A stretch of 64,000 nucleotides of DNA from Parvibaculum sp963696585 (GTDB lineage: Bacteria > Pseudomonadota > Alphaproteobacteria > Parvibaculales > Parvibaculaceae). Of this stretch, positions 16,367 through 24,422 are shown piece after piece; position 1 is the first letter of the stretch, and each line of letters begins with the position of its first letter. A model generated the notes under the pieces. The model had not been told where the DNA came from. It made no database searches and saw only the letters and a list, made by a program, of their open reading frames with translations. The translations under genes were made by a program, and so were the position numbers. The DNA is taken from assembly GCA_963696585.1 (NCBI GenBank), contig CAVOKW010000038.1:62001-126000 (forward strand). Reading direction: 5' to 3'.

Positions 16367-17338
16367 ATGGCCAAATCCTATGATGACGGCACGGCGCTCT
16401 CCCGCCCCGGCGCCTATATCACCCGCATGGTGCTGTTTCTTGGTCTGGTCGCCGTCATCGCAGCGATCCTCCTGCCCGATATTCAAAGCGCCTTCAAGAA
16501 CAATCCCGGCCTGAATGGGCTGATCGTCGGCGTGCTCATCATCGGCATCCTCTATGCCTTCCGGCAGGTCTTGAGCCTCAACCCGGAAGTGAAATGGGTG
16601 AACGAGTTTCGCCGCGCCGATCCCGGTCTGACGCTGCCCAAGCCGCCCCGCCTGCTCGCACCCATGGCAACCATGCTCGGTGAGCGCAAAGGCCGCATGC
16701 AGCTCAATGCGCTTTCTTTGTCCTCGCTCCTCGACAGCATCGGCTCACGTCTGGAAGAGCAGCGCGAAATCTCGCGTTACGCTATCGGCCTGCTGATTTT
16801 CCTCGGCCTGCTCGGCACCTTCTGGGGCCTGCTCATCACCGTCACCTCCGTTGGCACCACCATCCATGCCCTCAATGTCGAGGACGCCGACCCGGCCACG
16901 GTTTTTGCCAATCTGAAGGCCGGACTTGAAGGGCCGCTTGGCGGCATGGGCACGGCCTTTTCCTCCTCGCTCTTTGGTCTCTCCGGTTCGCTTGTGCTCG
17001 GCTTTCTCGATCTGCAGGCAGGACAAGCGCAAAACCGCTTCTATAACGAGCTGGAAGAATGGCTCTCCACTGTCACCAATCTCTCGGCGGATGATCCTGT
17101 TTCGCCCGGCATGCTGGGCGACACCACCAAACGCCTGCAACGCATCGAACAGGCGCTCACCGGCGGCACCGATAGCGCAGCCCATTCCAATGCGCTGATG
17201 GCGCTTGCCGGTCAGGTGACAGCACTGACCGAGCAGCTTCGCAATGAGCAGCAGCTCGTGCGCCAGCTTGCCGAACAGCAGCTCGCCATGCAGCCCATCA
17301 TGAAAGACCTCGCAGAAAAAATCGGCAGGCAGGGATAA
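16367..17338 (+). CDS. MotA/TolQ/ExbB-type proton channel protein
   Basis: 323-residue inner-membrane protein with four predicted helices at about 21-37, 51-66, 138-160 and 193-215. The third and fourth carry the GTFWGLLIT and GLSGSLVLGF motifs of the MotA/TolQ/ExbB channel. A glutamine-rich C-terminal coiled coil (EQLRNEQQLVRQLAEQQ) extends into the cytoplasm. It overlaps in function with the next gene, four bases downstream, as a stator-like pair. The flagellar MotA itself lies elsewhere in such genomes, so this pair is probably an envelope energy-coupling unit. Confidence 0.85.
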   Translation: MAKSYDDGTALSRPGAYITRMVLFLGLVAVIAAILLPDIQSAFKNNPGLNGLIVGVLIIGILYAFRQVLSLNPEVKWVNEFRRADPGLTLPKPPRLLAPMATMLGERKGRMQLNALSLSSLLDSIGSRLEEQREISRYAIGLLIFLGLLGTFWGLLITVTSVGTTIHALNVEDADPATVFANLKAGLEGPLGGMGTAFSSSLFGLSGSLVLGFLDLQAGQAQNRFYNELEEWLSTVTNLSADDPVSPGMLGDTTKRLQRIEQALTGGTDSAAHSNALMALAGQVTALTEQLRNEQQLVRQLAEQQLAMQPIMKDLAEKIGRQG

Positions 17339-17341
17339 ATC

Positions 17342-18352
17342 ATGGCCATTGGCAGAAGGCGCATTCGCGGCGGCGCTCCCACCGTTGACTATTGGCCGGG
17401 CTTTGTGGACGCCCTGTCGAGCCTTTTGCTCGTCCTGATTTTCCTGCTGACGATTTTTGTCATCACGCAGTTTTTCCTGACCCAGCTTGTCTCCAACAAG
17501 GACTCAGCCCTCGATAATCTGAAAAGCCAGATTGCCGAACTCGTCTCGCAGCTTGCGCTGGAGCGCAGCGAAAAGGCCGATCTGCAGACAACAATTGCCG
17601 CCTTGCAGGATTCGCTCGCCGCCGCGCAAAGCGACAAGGACGCCTTGCTCGCCAAAATCGGCGAGAGCGCTGGCGCGGGTGATGCCGTGACAACGCTGAA
17701 AGACGAACTCAGCAAACAAAAGCAGATTTCCGATCAGGCCCTGTCGCAGGTCGAATTGCTCAATCAGCAGATCGCCGCCCTGCGCCGTCAGCTTGCCACG
17801 CTCGAAGACGCCCTCGATGCCTCCGAACAACGTGACCGGGAGAGCCAGGCCCAGATCGCTGATCTGGGACGCAGGCTCAACGCCGCCCTTGCCCAGAAGG
17901 TGCAGGAGCTTGCCCGCTATCGCTCCGAGTTTTTCGGACGGCTGCGCAAAATCCTTGGCGATCGGCCCGACATCGAAATTGTCGGCGACCGTTTCGCGAT
18001 GCAATCGGAAATCTTTTTTGACTCAGGCTCGGCCGAGATCAATCCCGCCGGTCGCGCCGACCTCCAGCAGATCGCCGAAGCCGTGAAACAGATCGCCAGT
18101 GAAATCCCCGGCGACATTCACTGGGTCTTGCGCGTCGATGGCCATACCGACGCCAATCCGATCAACACCGCGCAATATCCCTCCAACTGGCATCTCTCCA
18201 GTGCGCGCGCCATTGAGGTCGTGAAATTCATGATCGCGCAAGGCGTGCCGCCAGAGCATCTCGTCGCCGCAGGCTTTGGCGAGTTCCAGCCGCTCGACCC
18301 CAAGGACTTCAAGCGCAACCGGCGCATCGAGTTCAAGCTGACCGAACGGTGA
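17342..18352 (+). CDS. MotB/OmpA-type peptidoglycan-binding protein
   Basis: 336 residues. One N-terminal helix (about 20-46) has an Asp at about 23 (WPGFVDALSS), the position of the proton-carrying Asp of MotB. A long coiled coil (about 50-190) follows, then an OmpA domain (about 205-336) with RVDGHTDANPI, NWHLSSARAIEVVKFM, AAGFGEFQPL and NRRIEFKLTER. It pairs with the MotA-like gene just before it. In Zorya defence systems similar A/B proteins are followed by helicase or nuclease genes; none is present here. Confidence 0.87.
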   Translation: MAIGRRRIRGGAPTVDYWPGFVDALSSLLLVLIFLLTIFVITQFFLTQLVSNKDSALDNLKSQIAELVSQLALERSEKADLQTTIAALQDSLAAAQSDKDALLAKIGESAGAGDAVTTLKDELSKQKQISDQALSQVELLNQQIAALRRQLATLEDALDASEQRDRESQAQIADLGRRLNAALAQKVQELARYRSEFFGRLRKILGDRPDIEIVGDRFAMQSEIFFDSGSAEINPAGRADLQQIAEAVKQIASEIPGDIHWVLRVDGHTDANPINTAQYPSNWHLSSARAIEVVKFMIAQGVPPEHLVAAGFGEFQPLDPKDFKRNRRIEFKLTER

Positions 18353-18360
18353 AAAACAAT

Positions 18361-18439
18361 GGCGCCAGTCACCCCGGGAATAAATCCGGGGTGAGCGCCA
18401 AATGATTATCACCGTCATGACCCGCTTCAGGCGGGTCAT
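18361..18439. repeat. Two GC-rich palindromes between convergent genes
   Basis: First palindrome: CACCCCGG (18370-18377) with CCGGGGTG (18386-18393), plus outer GGCGC/GCGCC pairing. Second: ATGACCCGC (18417-18425) with GCGGGTCAT (18431-18439). Both lie between the ends of convergent genes and resemble the small dispersed palindromes common in rhizobial genomes. They could also stop transcription from both sides, though no T-run follows. Confidence 0.65.
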
Positions 18440-18447
18440 CCACGACT

Positions 18448-19551
18448 TCAATAGGCCTTCATCTCGCGCGACTGATGACAGACCAGAATCTTCGGATCAA
18501 AAATATCGCCAATCAGCATCTTGTCCTGATAGCCGGCGGCGACGCTTGCCGCTGAAATCTCTTCGCCATTATTGAGATAAATCGTTGCCGCTTCCCCGCC
18601 CCCCTGCGCGCCGGGCACCACACGCACGACCTGGCTGGGCGACAATTTCCCGGGGTCGGCGGCATGCGCCTGAAGGTCAAGCATATGCGGATGAGCCGCG
18701 ATCAGCAGCGAGCCATCAGGCTGGACATCAATATTATCAACGCCCGTGCCGAGCCTTGCATAATCAACCGCCGTCAGCTTGCCGCTCACGAGATCGCGAT
18801 CATAGACATGCAGGGCCATGCCGAGCGATGACGCTACATAGATATGCCGTCCATCCGCACTCGCATTGATGCCATTGGCATAGACGAGACCATCGGCCGC
18901 CTGGCTCATTGTCTTGCCGTCATAATGCACGACATTGGCATGGCCGAGCAGTAGCACATCATCAATCATCTTGCCGCTGTCACTGGGCGTGCCGTGATCA
19001 TTCGTCACGTAAAAATTGTCCGGCCCCACGGCAACCACATCATTGGGTGAAACAAGCAGGGGGCTGGTGACGCTTTTGAAAAGCGAGAGGTCGCCGTTTT
19101 CCGCCACATCCAATATGTCGATGCTCTGGCCACCGTCTGCAGGATGATTGACGACAAAGAGCCGCCGCGCCCCATCCGGCATCACAAAGAGGCTGATCCC
19201 ATGCGGACGGAAATCGGCAGGTGTCGCAGGTGTCACGGGAGCAAGCGTCCAGTCCGCCACATCGCGTGTCAGATCAATTGTATAAATCCCGCCGCGCACG
19301 CCCTTGGCGCCGGGCAGATTGGAGCGCGCCAATCGGCGATCCGTTGCCGAGACATAGGCAATGCCGCGTTCGCGATCAATGGCGATATCTTCCGGCCCCG
19401 GCACCGAGGCAATGGCCCGGCAATCGGCCGGCACATCCACTTTGACAGCCGTGAAATATCCCGCCGCCGACAGGAACCGCCAATAGAGAACGCCACAAAT
19501 GAAACCCAAGGCGAGCAGCACATAGACCGCGCCCTTCACATATTTCGGCAT
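18448..19551 (-). CDS. Arylesterase/paraoxonase-like beta-propeller protein
   Basis: 367-residue protein with one N-terminal membrane anchor (YVKGAVYVLLALGFICGVLY) and a six-bladed propeller resembling serum paraoxonase/arylesterase and SMP-30. Typical elements: PGPEDIAID, HGISLF, SPNDVVAVGPDNFYVTNDHG with the calcium-binding Asn/Asp, YANGINASADGRHIYVA, and the end MLIGDIFDPKILVC. Predicted to be a calcium-dependent esterase or lactonase facing the periplasm; the substrate is unknown. The start at 19551 (MPKYVKG) sits 13 bases after the ABC transporter stop on the same strand. Confidence 0.85.
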   Translation of the reverse strand: MPKYVKGAVYVLLALGFICGVLYWRFLSAAGYFTAVKVDVPADCRAIASVPGPEDIAIDRERGIAYVSATDRRLARSNLPGAKGVRGGIYTIDLTRDVADWTLAPVTPATPADFRPHGISLFVMPDGARRLFVVNHPADGGQSIDILDVAENGDLSLFKSVTSPLLVSPNDVVAVGPDNFYVTNDHGTPSDSGKMIDDVLLLGHANVVHYDGKTMSQAADGLVYANGINASADGRHIYVASSLGMALHVYDRDLVSGKLTAVDYARLGTGVDNIDVQPDGSLLIAAHPHMLDLQAHAADPGKLSPSQVVRVVPGAQGGGEAATIYLNNGEEISAASVAAGYQDKMLIGDIFDPKILVCHQSREMKAY

Positions 19552-19564
19552 CTCATCCCCTCCC

Positions 19565-21421
19565 TTACGCGCCAGCAACCTGACCGGCCAGAAAATCGCC
19601 GCGTTCGCGCAGCACGAGGTCGCCCGCAAATTGCAGCCGCGCCAGACGCGCATAAAGCCCGCCCTGCTTGACAAGTTCATCATGCGTGCCCATGGCAACG
19701 ACACGGCCCTCATCCATGACGATGATGCGATCAGCCTTCAGAACCGTCGCCAGTCGATGCGCAATCACAATCGTTGTGCGGCCTTTCATCAGCCCTTCCA
19801 GGGCTGCCTGAACCAGTGTCTCGGATTCAGCATCGAGCGCGCTCGTCGCCTCATCCAGCAGCAGCACGGGGGCGTCGCGCAGAATGGCGCGCGCAATGGC
19901 AATGCGCTGGCGCTGCCCCCCCGAAAGGGTCACGCCGCGTTCGCCCACCTGCGTGTCATAGCCCTGTGGCAAGGTGACAATAAAATCATGTATGCGCGCC
20001 GCTTTGGCCGCCTCGCGCACAGCCTCAATCGAAGCGTCGGGCCGCCCATAGCGGATATTCTCGGCCACGCTCATGCCGAACACAACTGTCTCTTGCGGCA
20101 CCAGCGCATAACGCTGCCGCACCTCTTGCGGATCGGCCTCACGCAGCCCAACGCCATCAAGGGTGATCGCGCCGGACTGGGGATCGAAGAAGCGCAACAA
20201 AAGCTGGAAGACCGTGCTCTTGCCGGCGCCGGAGGGCCCGACCAGGGCCACCGTCTCGCCCGCCTTCACGGTCAGCGAATAATCATGCAGCGCCGAACGA
20301 TCCGGGCGCGTCGGATAAGCAAAGGTCACATTGCTGAATCGGATGTCGCCACGCGGCGGCAGGGGCAAAGCCCTGGGCTGTGCGGGCGCGGCGATTTCAG
20401 GCTTCACCTGCAACAATTCGATCAGACGCTCCGTTGCGCCCGCCGCCATCTGCACATCGCCCCAGACTTCCGACAGGGCCGCCAGGGCGCCCGCTGCGAA
20501 GACGGCATAGAGAATGAACTGCACCAGCGCCCCGCCCGTCATCTGATCGGCAAGCACGGCCTTGGCCCCGAACCACAGCACCCCGACAACCGATGTCATG
20601 CCGAGAAACATGATAAGCGCCGTGAGCACGGCGCGCGCCGTTATGCGCTGGGTCGCGCTGGTGAAGGCGCTTTCGACAGCCGCGGCAAAGCGGTTCGTAT
20701 CCACCTTCTCATGCGTAAAGGCCTGCACGGTCTGAATGGCGTTAAGCGTTTCCATGCCCATGGCGCTCGTATCGGCCAGCCGGTCCTGACTGGTGCGCGA
20801 CAGCGAACGCACCCAGCGCCCCATCAGGATCAGCGGCAGCATGATCATCGGAATGGCGAGCAGCACCAGCGCCGAGAGCCAGGGGCTCGTCACCGCCATC
20901 ATCACGGCCGCACCGATGAACATGAAGAAGTTGCGCAACGCCACCGAGGCCGACGAACCCACAACCGTTTTGATGAGCGTGGTGTCGGCTGTCAGACGCG
21001 AAAGCACTTCGCCCGTGCGTGTCACTTCAAAGAAGGCCGGGGACAGACGCATCACATGGGCATAGACCGCCTCGCGCAGGTCCGAGACGACGCGTTCGCC
21101 AATCCAGCTCACAAAATAAAACCGCGTCGCGCTCGACACGCCCAGCACCAGCGCCACACCGATAAGCGCCAGAAAATACTGATCGATAAAGCCGGCGCTC
21201 GCCTTGGAAAAACCCTGATCCATCAAGCGCCGCGCCGCCATGGGCACGACCAGCGTCGAACCGGTGGCCACGCATAGCGCCACAAAGGCGCAGACCAGCG
21301 TCGTCTTGTAGCGCAGCACGAAGGGGAACAGACCGACAATCGGGCGCACAGCACGTGATCGCTGGCGCCGGACGGCCTCCGCCTCGATCGCCTCGACGAT
21401 GGGATTATTAGCCTCGCTCAT
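19565..21421 (-). CDS. ABC transporter, fused permease and ATPase (MsbA-type exporter)
   Basis: 618 residues: six membrane helices in the first 320, then an ATPase domain. Walker A GPSGAGKST, signature LSGGQRQRIAIARA, Walker B VLLLDEATSALD and the H-loop IVIAHRL are intact, so it should be active as a homodimer. It belongs to the group labelled as lipid A/multidrug exporters; cargo is not predictable. Start at 21421 (MSEANN) chosen; 21433 is also possible. In Alphaproteobacteria this gene commonly faces rpmE, as here. Confidence 0.92.
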   Translation of the reverse strand: MSEANNPIVEAIEAEAVRRQRSRAVRPIVGLFPFVLRYKTTLVCAFVALCVATGSTLVVPMAARRLMDQGFSKASAGFIDQYFLALIGVALVLGVSSATRFYFVSWIGERVVSDLREAVYAHVMRLSPAFFEVTRTGEVLSRLTADTTLIKTVVGSSASVALRNFFMFIGAAVMMAVTSPWLSALVLLAIPMIMLPLILMGRWVRSLSRTSQDRLADTSAMGMETLNAIQTVQAFTHEKVDTNRFAAAVESAFTSATQRITARAVLTALIMFLGMTSVVGVLWFGAKAVLADQMTGGALVQFILYAVFAAGALAALSEVWGDVQMAAGATERLIELLQVKPEIAAPAQPRALPLPPRGDIRFSNVTFAYPTRPDRSALHDYSLTVKAGETVALVGPSGAGKSTVFQLLLRFFDPQSGAITLDGVGLREADPQEVRQRYALVPQETVVFGMSVAENIRYGRPDASIEAVREAAKAARIHDFIVTLPQGYDTQVGERGVTLSGGQRQRIAIARAILRDAPVLLLDEATSALDAESETLVQAALEGLMKGRTTIVIAHRLATVLKADRIIVMDEGRVVAMGTHDELVKQGGLYARLARLQFAGDLVLRERGDFLAGQVAGA

Positions 21422-21727
21422 ATGCTGCGCCATGACTGGGAAAGTGAAAATCCGCAAGACAGCGCCCTCAGGCGCCCCGCAGATCGGGACAGGTCCCCGT
21501 CATATAGCAACGAGTGGCTCCCGCAACAATGTTGCTGGATCAAAGCATTCTGCGGCATGTCGGCACAAAATCTGGCAAAAGCGCCAGATCCCACCCTTAC
21601 TTGCACCCTTGCCAGCCTCTCTGGTCTTCGCTATAAGCCCCCATTCGGTGGCGCTGATCCTGAAAGGTCGTGCGCCCTGAGCCAGAAACGCCATTTCCGA
21701 CGAGCCGCCTGCTGAAAGCGCTGAGCC

Positions 21728-21952
21728 ATGAAAAAAGACATTCATCCCGACTATCACATCATCAACGTGGTCATGAATGACGGGACCCAGTTCCAGACAA
21801 AGTCGACCATGGGTGCCGCAGGCGACACACTGACGCTCGACATCGACCCGACCACACATCCGGCCTGGACCGGCGGTAACGCCCAGCTCCTCGACCGTGG
21901 TGGTCGCGTCAGCCGCTTCAAGCAGAAATTCGGCAATCTGGGCACGAAGTAA
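21728..21952 (+). CDS. rpmE: 50S ribosomal protein L31
   Basis: 74-residue L31. The start MKKDIHPDYHIINVVMNDG is characteristic. The CxxC zinc ligands of zinc-type L31 are absent, so this is the zinc-free form. It is a single-gene transcript: divergent from the ABC transporter and closed by a strong terminator 19 bases after its stop. Confidence 0.95.
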   Translation: MKKDIHPDYHIINVVMNDGTQFQTKSTMGAAGDTLTLDIDPTTHPAWTGGNAQLLDRGGRVSRFKQKFGNLGTK

Positions 21953-21971
21953 GCCCGCCGCCGCAAGATGC

Positions 21972-22001
21972 AAAAAGCCCCGCAATGCGGGGCTTTTTTT
22001 G
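21972..22001 (+). terminator. Rho-independent terminator of rpmE
   Basis: AAAAGCCCCGC, a three-base loop AAT, GCGGGGCTTTTTTT. Stem of about seven GC-rich pairs extended by A-T pairs, followed by a T-run on the plus strand. The upstream A-run also allows it to work for rcdA on the minus strand. Confidence 0.92.
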
Positions 22002-22017
22002 TTGAACCGGCGCTTGA

Positions 22018-22614
22018 TCAGTCTGGTCTGCGCATCCGGCGGCCAAAATGGGGTCGCGGGGCAAGTTCACCCTCGAGGGTCTCGCGATAAAACTCTTCCA
22101 CACGGGCAAAATGCGCCGCCATCGGTTGCGCCACAGATGCCGGATTGGCGAGATTGAGGCGGAGCTGGCTATCAAGCCGCTCCACCCGGGCATAGAGCCG
22201 CTCCGAGCGTGAAATCAGGTCGAGCAGCCGTTCTGGCAGCGCTTCGGCACCGGAATGCCGTGGCGCCCGCGCAATATCCTTGGTCGCGAGCCGGTATTTC
22301 TCGGCACCCGCCTCATCCGGGGTGATTTCACCTTCATGCAGTGCCTTGCGCACCAGAAGCCAGGCGGCCACCTGCATCAGCCGGGTCGTGAGGCGCATGC
22401 TTTCGCTGGCATAGGCAAGCGAGGCCTCGCGCGACAGGCCGCGTGAGGCATCCCGGCCCGGACCGTCAAGATAGGCTGAGGTCTCTTCGACAAGGCGCAT
22501 GCCCTCTTCATAGGTGCGCTGGAAAAGCCCCGACGCCATGAATTGGGAAAGCGAGATGCATTCGGCATCCGCAAAACCCACATCATTCAGATCATTGCTG
22601 TCTTGGTCGTTCAT
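22018..22614 (-). CDS. rcdA: RcdA-family protein (DUF1465), protease adaptor
   Basis: 198-residue member of DUF1465, the family of Caulobacter RcdA, which with CpdR and PopA brings CtrA and other substrates to ClpXP at the G1-S transition. Family features: FQRTYEEGMRLVEETSAYLD, a SMRLTTRLMQVAAWLLVRKAL core helix pair, SERLYARVERLDSQL and the disordered basic tail used for cargo binding. The start has GGGGA six bases upstream. Lies next to rpmE, as in related genomes. RcdA in Caulobacter is shorter (about 177), so the tail here is longer. Confidence 0.85.
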   Translation of the reverse strand: MNDQDSNDLNDVGFADAECISLSQFMASGLFQRTYEEGMRLVEETSAYLDGPGRDASRGLSREASLAYASESMRLTTRLMQVAAWLLVRKALHEGEITPDEAGAEKYRLATKDIARAPRHSGAEALPERLLDLISRSERLYARVERLDSQLRLNLANPASVAQPMAAHFARVEEFYRETLEGELAPRPHFGRRMRRPD

Positions 22615-22699
22615 TCCCTGTCCCCATGCGGCACACTCTTGTCAGGGGAGGATCAACAATCGTGCCAGCGCCACATCGCGCGGCTCGAAGTCTTGCACC

Positions 22700-22730
22700 A
22701 AAAAAAGAGCCGCGGATAGGTCCGCGGCTC
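22700..22730 (-). terminator. Rho-independent terminator on minus strand
   Basis: GAGCCGCGGA (22707-22716) pairs perfectly with TCCGCGGCTC (22721-22730) over a four-base loop; on the minus strand a run of seven T follows. It sits 86 bases before rcdA, so it isolates rcdA from upstream minus-strand transcription. Confidence 0.9.
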
Positions 22731-22810
22731 AGTTCTAACAGGGAGGCGTCATCTAAGCGGCAAATACCGCTCAATCCAGAGGACGGATAACGCGTAGAAC
22801 ACACTAGCAG
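22700..22810 (-). ncRNA. Candidate small regulatory RNA upstream of rcdA
   Basis: On the minus strand a sigma-70-like promoter (TTGAAC, 17 bases, TAGATT with the -10 at 22821-22816) is followed about 110 bases later by a strong intrinsic terminator (22730-22700), with no open frame between. The predicted RNA would have two small hairpins (including AGCGG/CCGCT), then an unpaired stretch with GCCTCCCTG, able to pair with ribosome-binding sites, then the terminator stem. This is the usual layout of alphaproteobacterial trans-acting sRNAs. The alternative is that the terminator only ends DUF1192 transcripts. Confidence 0.45.
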
Positions 22811-22829
22811 CGACAAATCTAACGAGAAG

Positions 22830-22855
22830 TTAACCCTGGTTCAAATCCCTGAACC
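22830..22855. promoter_or_regulatory. CtrA-like box and GGTTCA/TGAACC inverted repeat
   Basis: TTAA-CCCTGGT-TCAA at 22830-22844 differs by one base from the CtrA consensus TTAA-N7-TTAA. It overlaps a perfect inverted repeat GGTTCA (22838-22843) and TGAACC (22850-22855). Both lie over the -35 region of the candidate sRNA promoter. Confidence 0.35.
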
Positions 22856-22956
22856 GTCCGATCCATACAAAATTGTCTCATAATCGGACCATTCCACAGC
22901 CGGAAACCGGAAAAATGGCGAAAATCCGGAGTTCTCAAACCGGACGGGCGGCGAAA

Positions 22957-23157
22957 TTATTTTTTGAACAAGGCCTCCGCTGCGGAGCGTGTTCCGTGTT
23001 TTTTTCCGATTTCGACCCTGATGCGGGCAATTTCAGCCTCAAGCGCCGTGATTCGCTCTTCAAGTTCGGCCAGACCCAGAAGCCCCAAATCTTCCTTGGC
23101 GAGTGCCGCGAGTGCCTCGCCCCGCCGCTTTCGCGGCTCCAGATCATCCCGTTCCAT
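22957..23157 (-). CDS. DUF1192 coiled-coil protein
   Basis: 66 residues, beginning MERDDLEPRKRR and continuing LGLLGLAELEERITALEAEIARIRVEIGKK with an ALFKK end, the DUF1192 pattern: a short acidic/basic head followed by a coiled coil. AGGGAG lies eight bases before the ATG at 23157; an ATG at 23178 has its purine-rich stretch too close. Function unknown; commonly divergent from the quinone oxidoreductase gene, as here. Confidence 0.75.
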   Translation of the reverse strand: MERDDLEPRKRRGEALAALAKEDLGLLGLAELEERITALEAEIARIRVEIGKKHGTRSAAEALFKK

Positions 23158-23275
23158 GCTCTCGGCTCCCTTGCTCATGCCCTCCCCGCGCGCCCCGCCT
23201 TGCGCAACATTGCCAGTTTGCCGGGGAGGGTCTAGACCTTCAAGACAGCCTTTGACGCAAAAATGAGAGCAGCCC

Positions 23276-24289
23276 ATGGCAAGCCTGCCCCCCGCGCTTC
23301 CCCGCATGATGCAAGCCGTCACCATCACCGAGCCCGGCGGACCCGAAAAACTCGCCTGGAGCGATGTCACCTGTCCCGAACCGGCGCATGGCGAAGTGCT
23401 GATCAAAATCGCCGCCGCAGGCGTCAATCGTGGCGACCTGATGCAGCGTATCGGGCTCTATCCCCCGCCGCCCGGCGCGTCACCCATCATGGGTCTGGAG
23501 GCCTCAGGGACGATTGCAGCCATTGGCCCCGGCGTCACGCTCTGGAAGGTCGGCGACCCCGTCTGCGCCCTCATGGCAGGTGGCGGCTATGCACAATATT
23601 GCACCGTGCACGAATCCCATGTCCTGCCTGTCCCCCAGGGCATCAGCCTGGTGGATGCTGCCGCCCTGCCCGAAGCGCTGATGACCGTCTGGACCAATGT
23701 TTTCGAGCGCGGACGTCTCGTCAGCGGCGAAACCTTTCTCATCCATGGCGGCACCAGCGGCATCGGCACAGCCGCCATCCAGATGGCCTCGGCCTTCGGT
23801 TCCCGCGTCATCGCCACGGCAGGCTCGGCGGAGAAATGCGCCGCCTGTCTCAAACTTGGGGCCAGCGCGGCGATCAACTACCGCGACAAGGATTTTGTTG
23901 CAGAGGTCCAGCGCCTCACCGATGGCCGCGGCGTCGACGTCATCCTCGATATGGTCGGCGGTGATTATGTCCAGCGCAACATGGCCTGCGCCGCGCAGGA
24001 TGGCCGCATCGTCAATATCGCCTTCATGAGCGGCTTCAAGCTGGAACTGAACCTCCTGCCCCTCATGCTCAAGCGCCTGACCCTGACCGGTTCGACACTC
24101 AGGGGCCGGACGGTCGAAGAAAAAGCCGCTCTGACCCGCGCCGTGCGTGAAAAACTCTGGCCCCTCCTCGAAACGGGCCGCATCAGGCAACCCGTGGACA
24201 GCATTTTCCCCATGTCGCAGGCCGCCAAAGCCCACGATCTTATGGAAAAAAGCAGTCATATCGGCAAAATCCTGCTGACACCCGGCTGA
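23276..24289 (+). CDS. NAD(P)H-quinone oxidoreductase (PIG3-like medium-chain reductase)
   Basis: 337-residue zinc-free medium-chain dehydrogenase/reductase of the QOR/PIG3 group. Motifs: AAAGVNRGDLMQR, YPPPPGASPIMGLEASG, HGGTSGIGTAAIQMA (NADPH-binding loop), GRGVDVILDMVGG and the C-terminal SHIGKILL. Probably reduces quinones or enones with NADPH. MMQAV at codon 11 is a possible later start. It directly precedes trcR, an order repeated in Alphaproteobacteria. Confidence 0.88.
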   Translation: MASLPPALPRMMQAVTITEPGGPEKLAWSDVTCPEPAHGEVLIKIAAAGVNRGDLMQRIGLYPPPPGASPIMGLEASGTIAAIGPGVTLWKVGDPVCALMAGGGYAQYCTVHESHVLPVPQGISLVDAAALPEALMTVWTNVFERGRLVSGETFLIHGGTSGIGTAAIQMASAFGSRVIATAGSAEKCAACLKLGASAAINYRDKDFVAEVQRLTDGRGVDVILDMVGGDYVQRNMACAAQDGRIVNIAFMSGFKLELNLLPLMLKRLTLTGSTLRGRTVEEKAALTRAVREKLWPLLETGRIRQPVDSIFPMSQAAKAHDLMEKSSHIGKILLTPG

Positions 24290-24422
24290 GTCGGCAAAGA
24301 CCCGACTGTTCCTGCTTTCAATTCGGATAATTTCGCCCTATATAGGCGGCATACCCATTCATCTCGCTGTCGAGAAAAGGGTTCACTTGGCGGAGGCGCC
24401 GGGTGGATCAGAGGAAATCATT

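Noticed and set aside
16367..18352. Zorya-type phage defence (ZorA/ZorB)
   Set aside because: Channel and OmpA domains fit, but no ZorC/D/E helicase or nuclease genes follow; the genes sit in a conserved housekeeping run after suhB.
19631..21277. 548-residue open frame opposite the ABC transporter
   Set aside because: Arg/His-rich antisense shadow of a high-GC gene with intact ABC motifs on the other strand.
22838..22855. tRNA T-arm (GGTTCAAATCC)
   Set aside because: The flanking bases do not form a five-base T stem and no acceptor or anticodon arm can be built; the resemblance comes from the GGTTCA/TGAACC palindrome.
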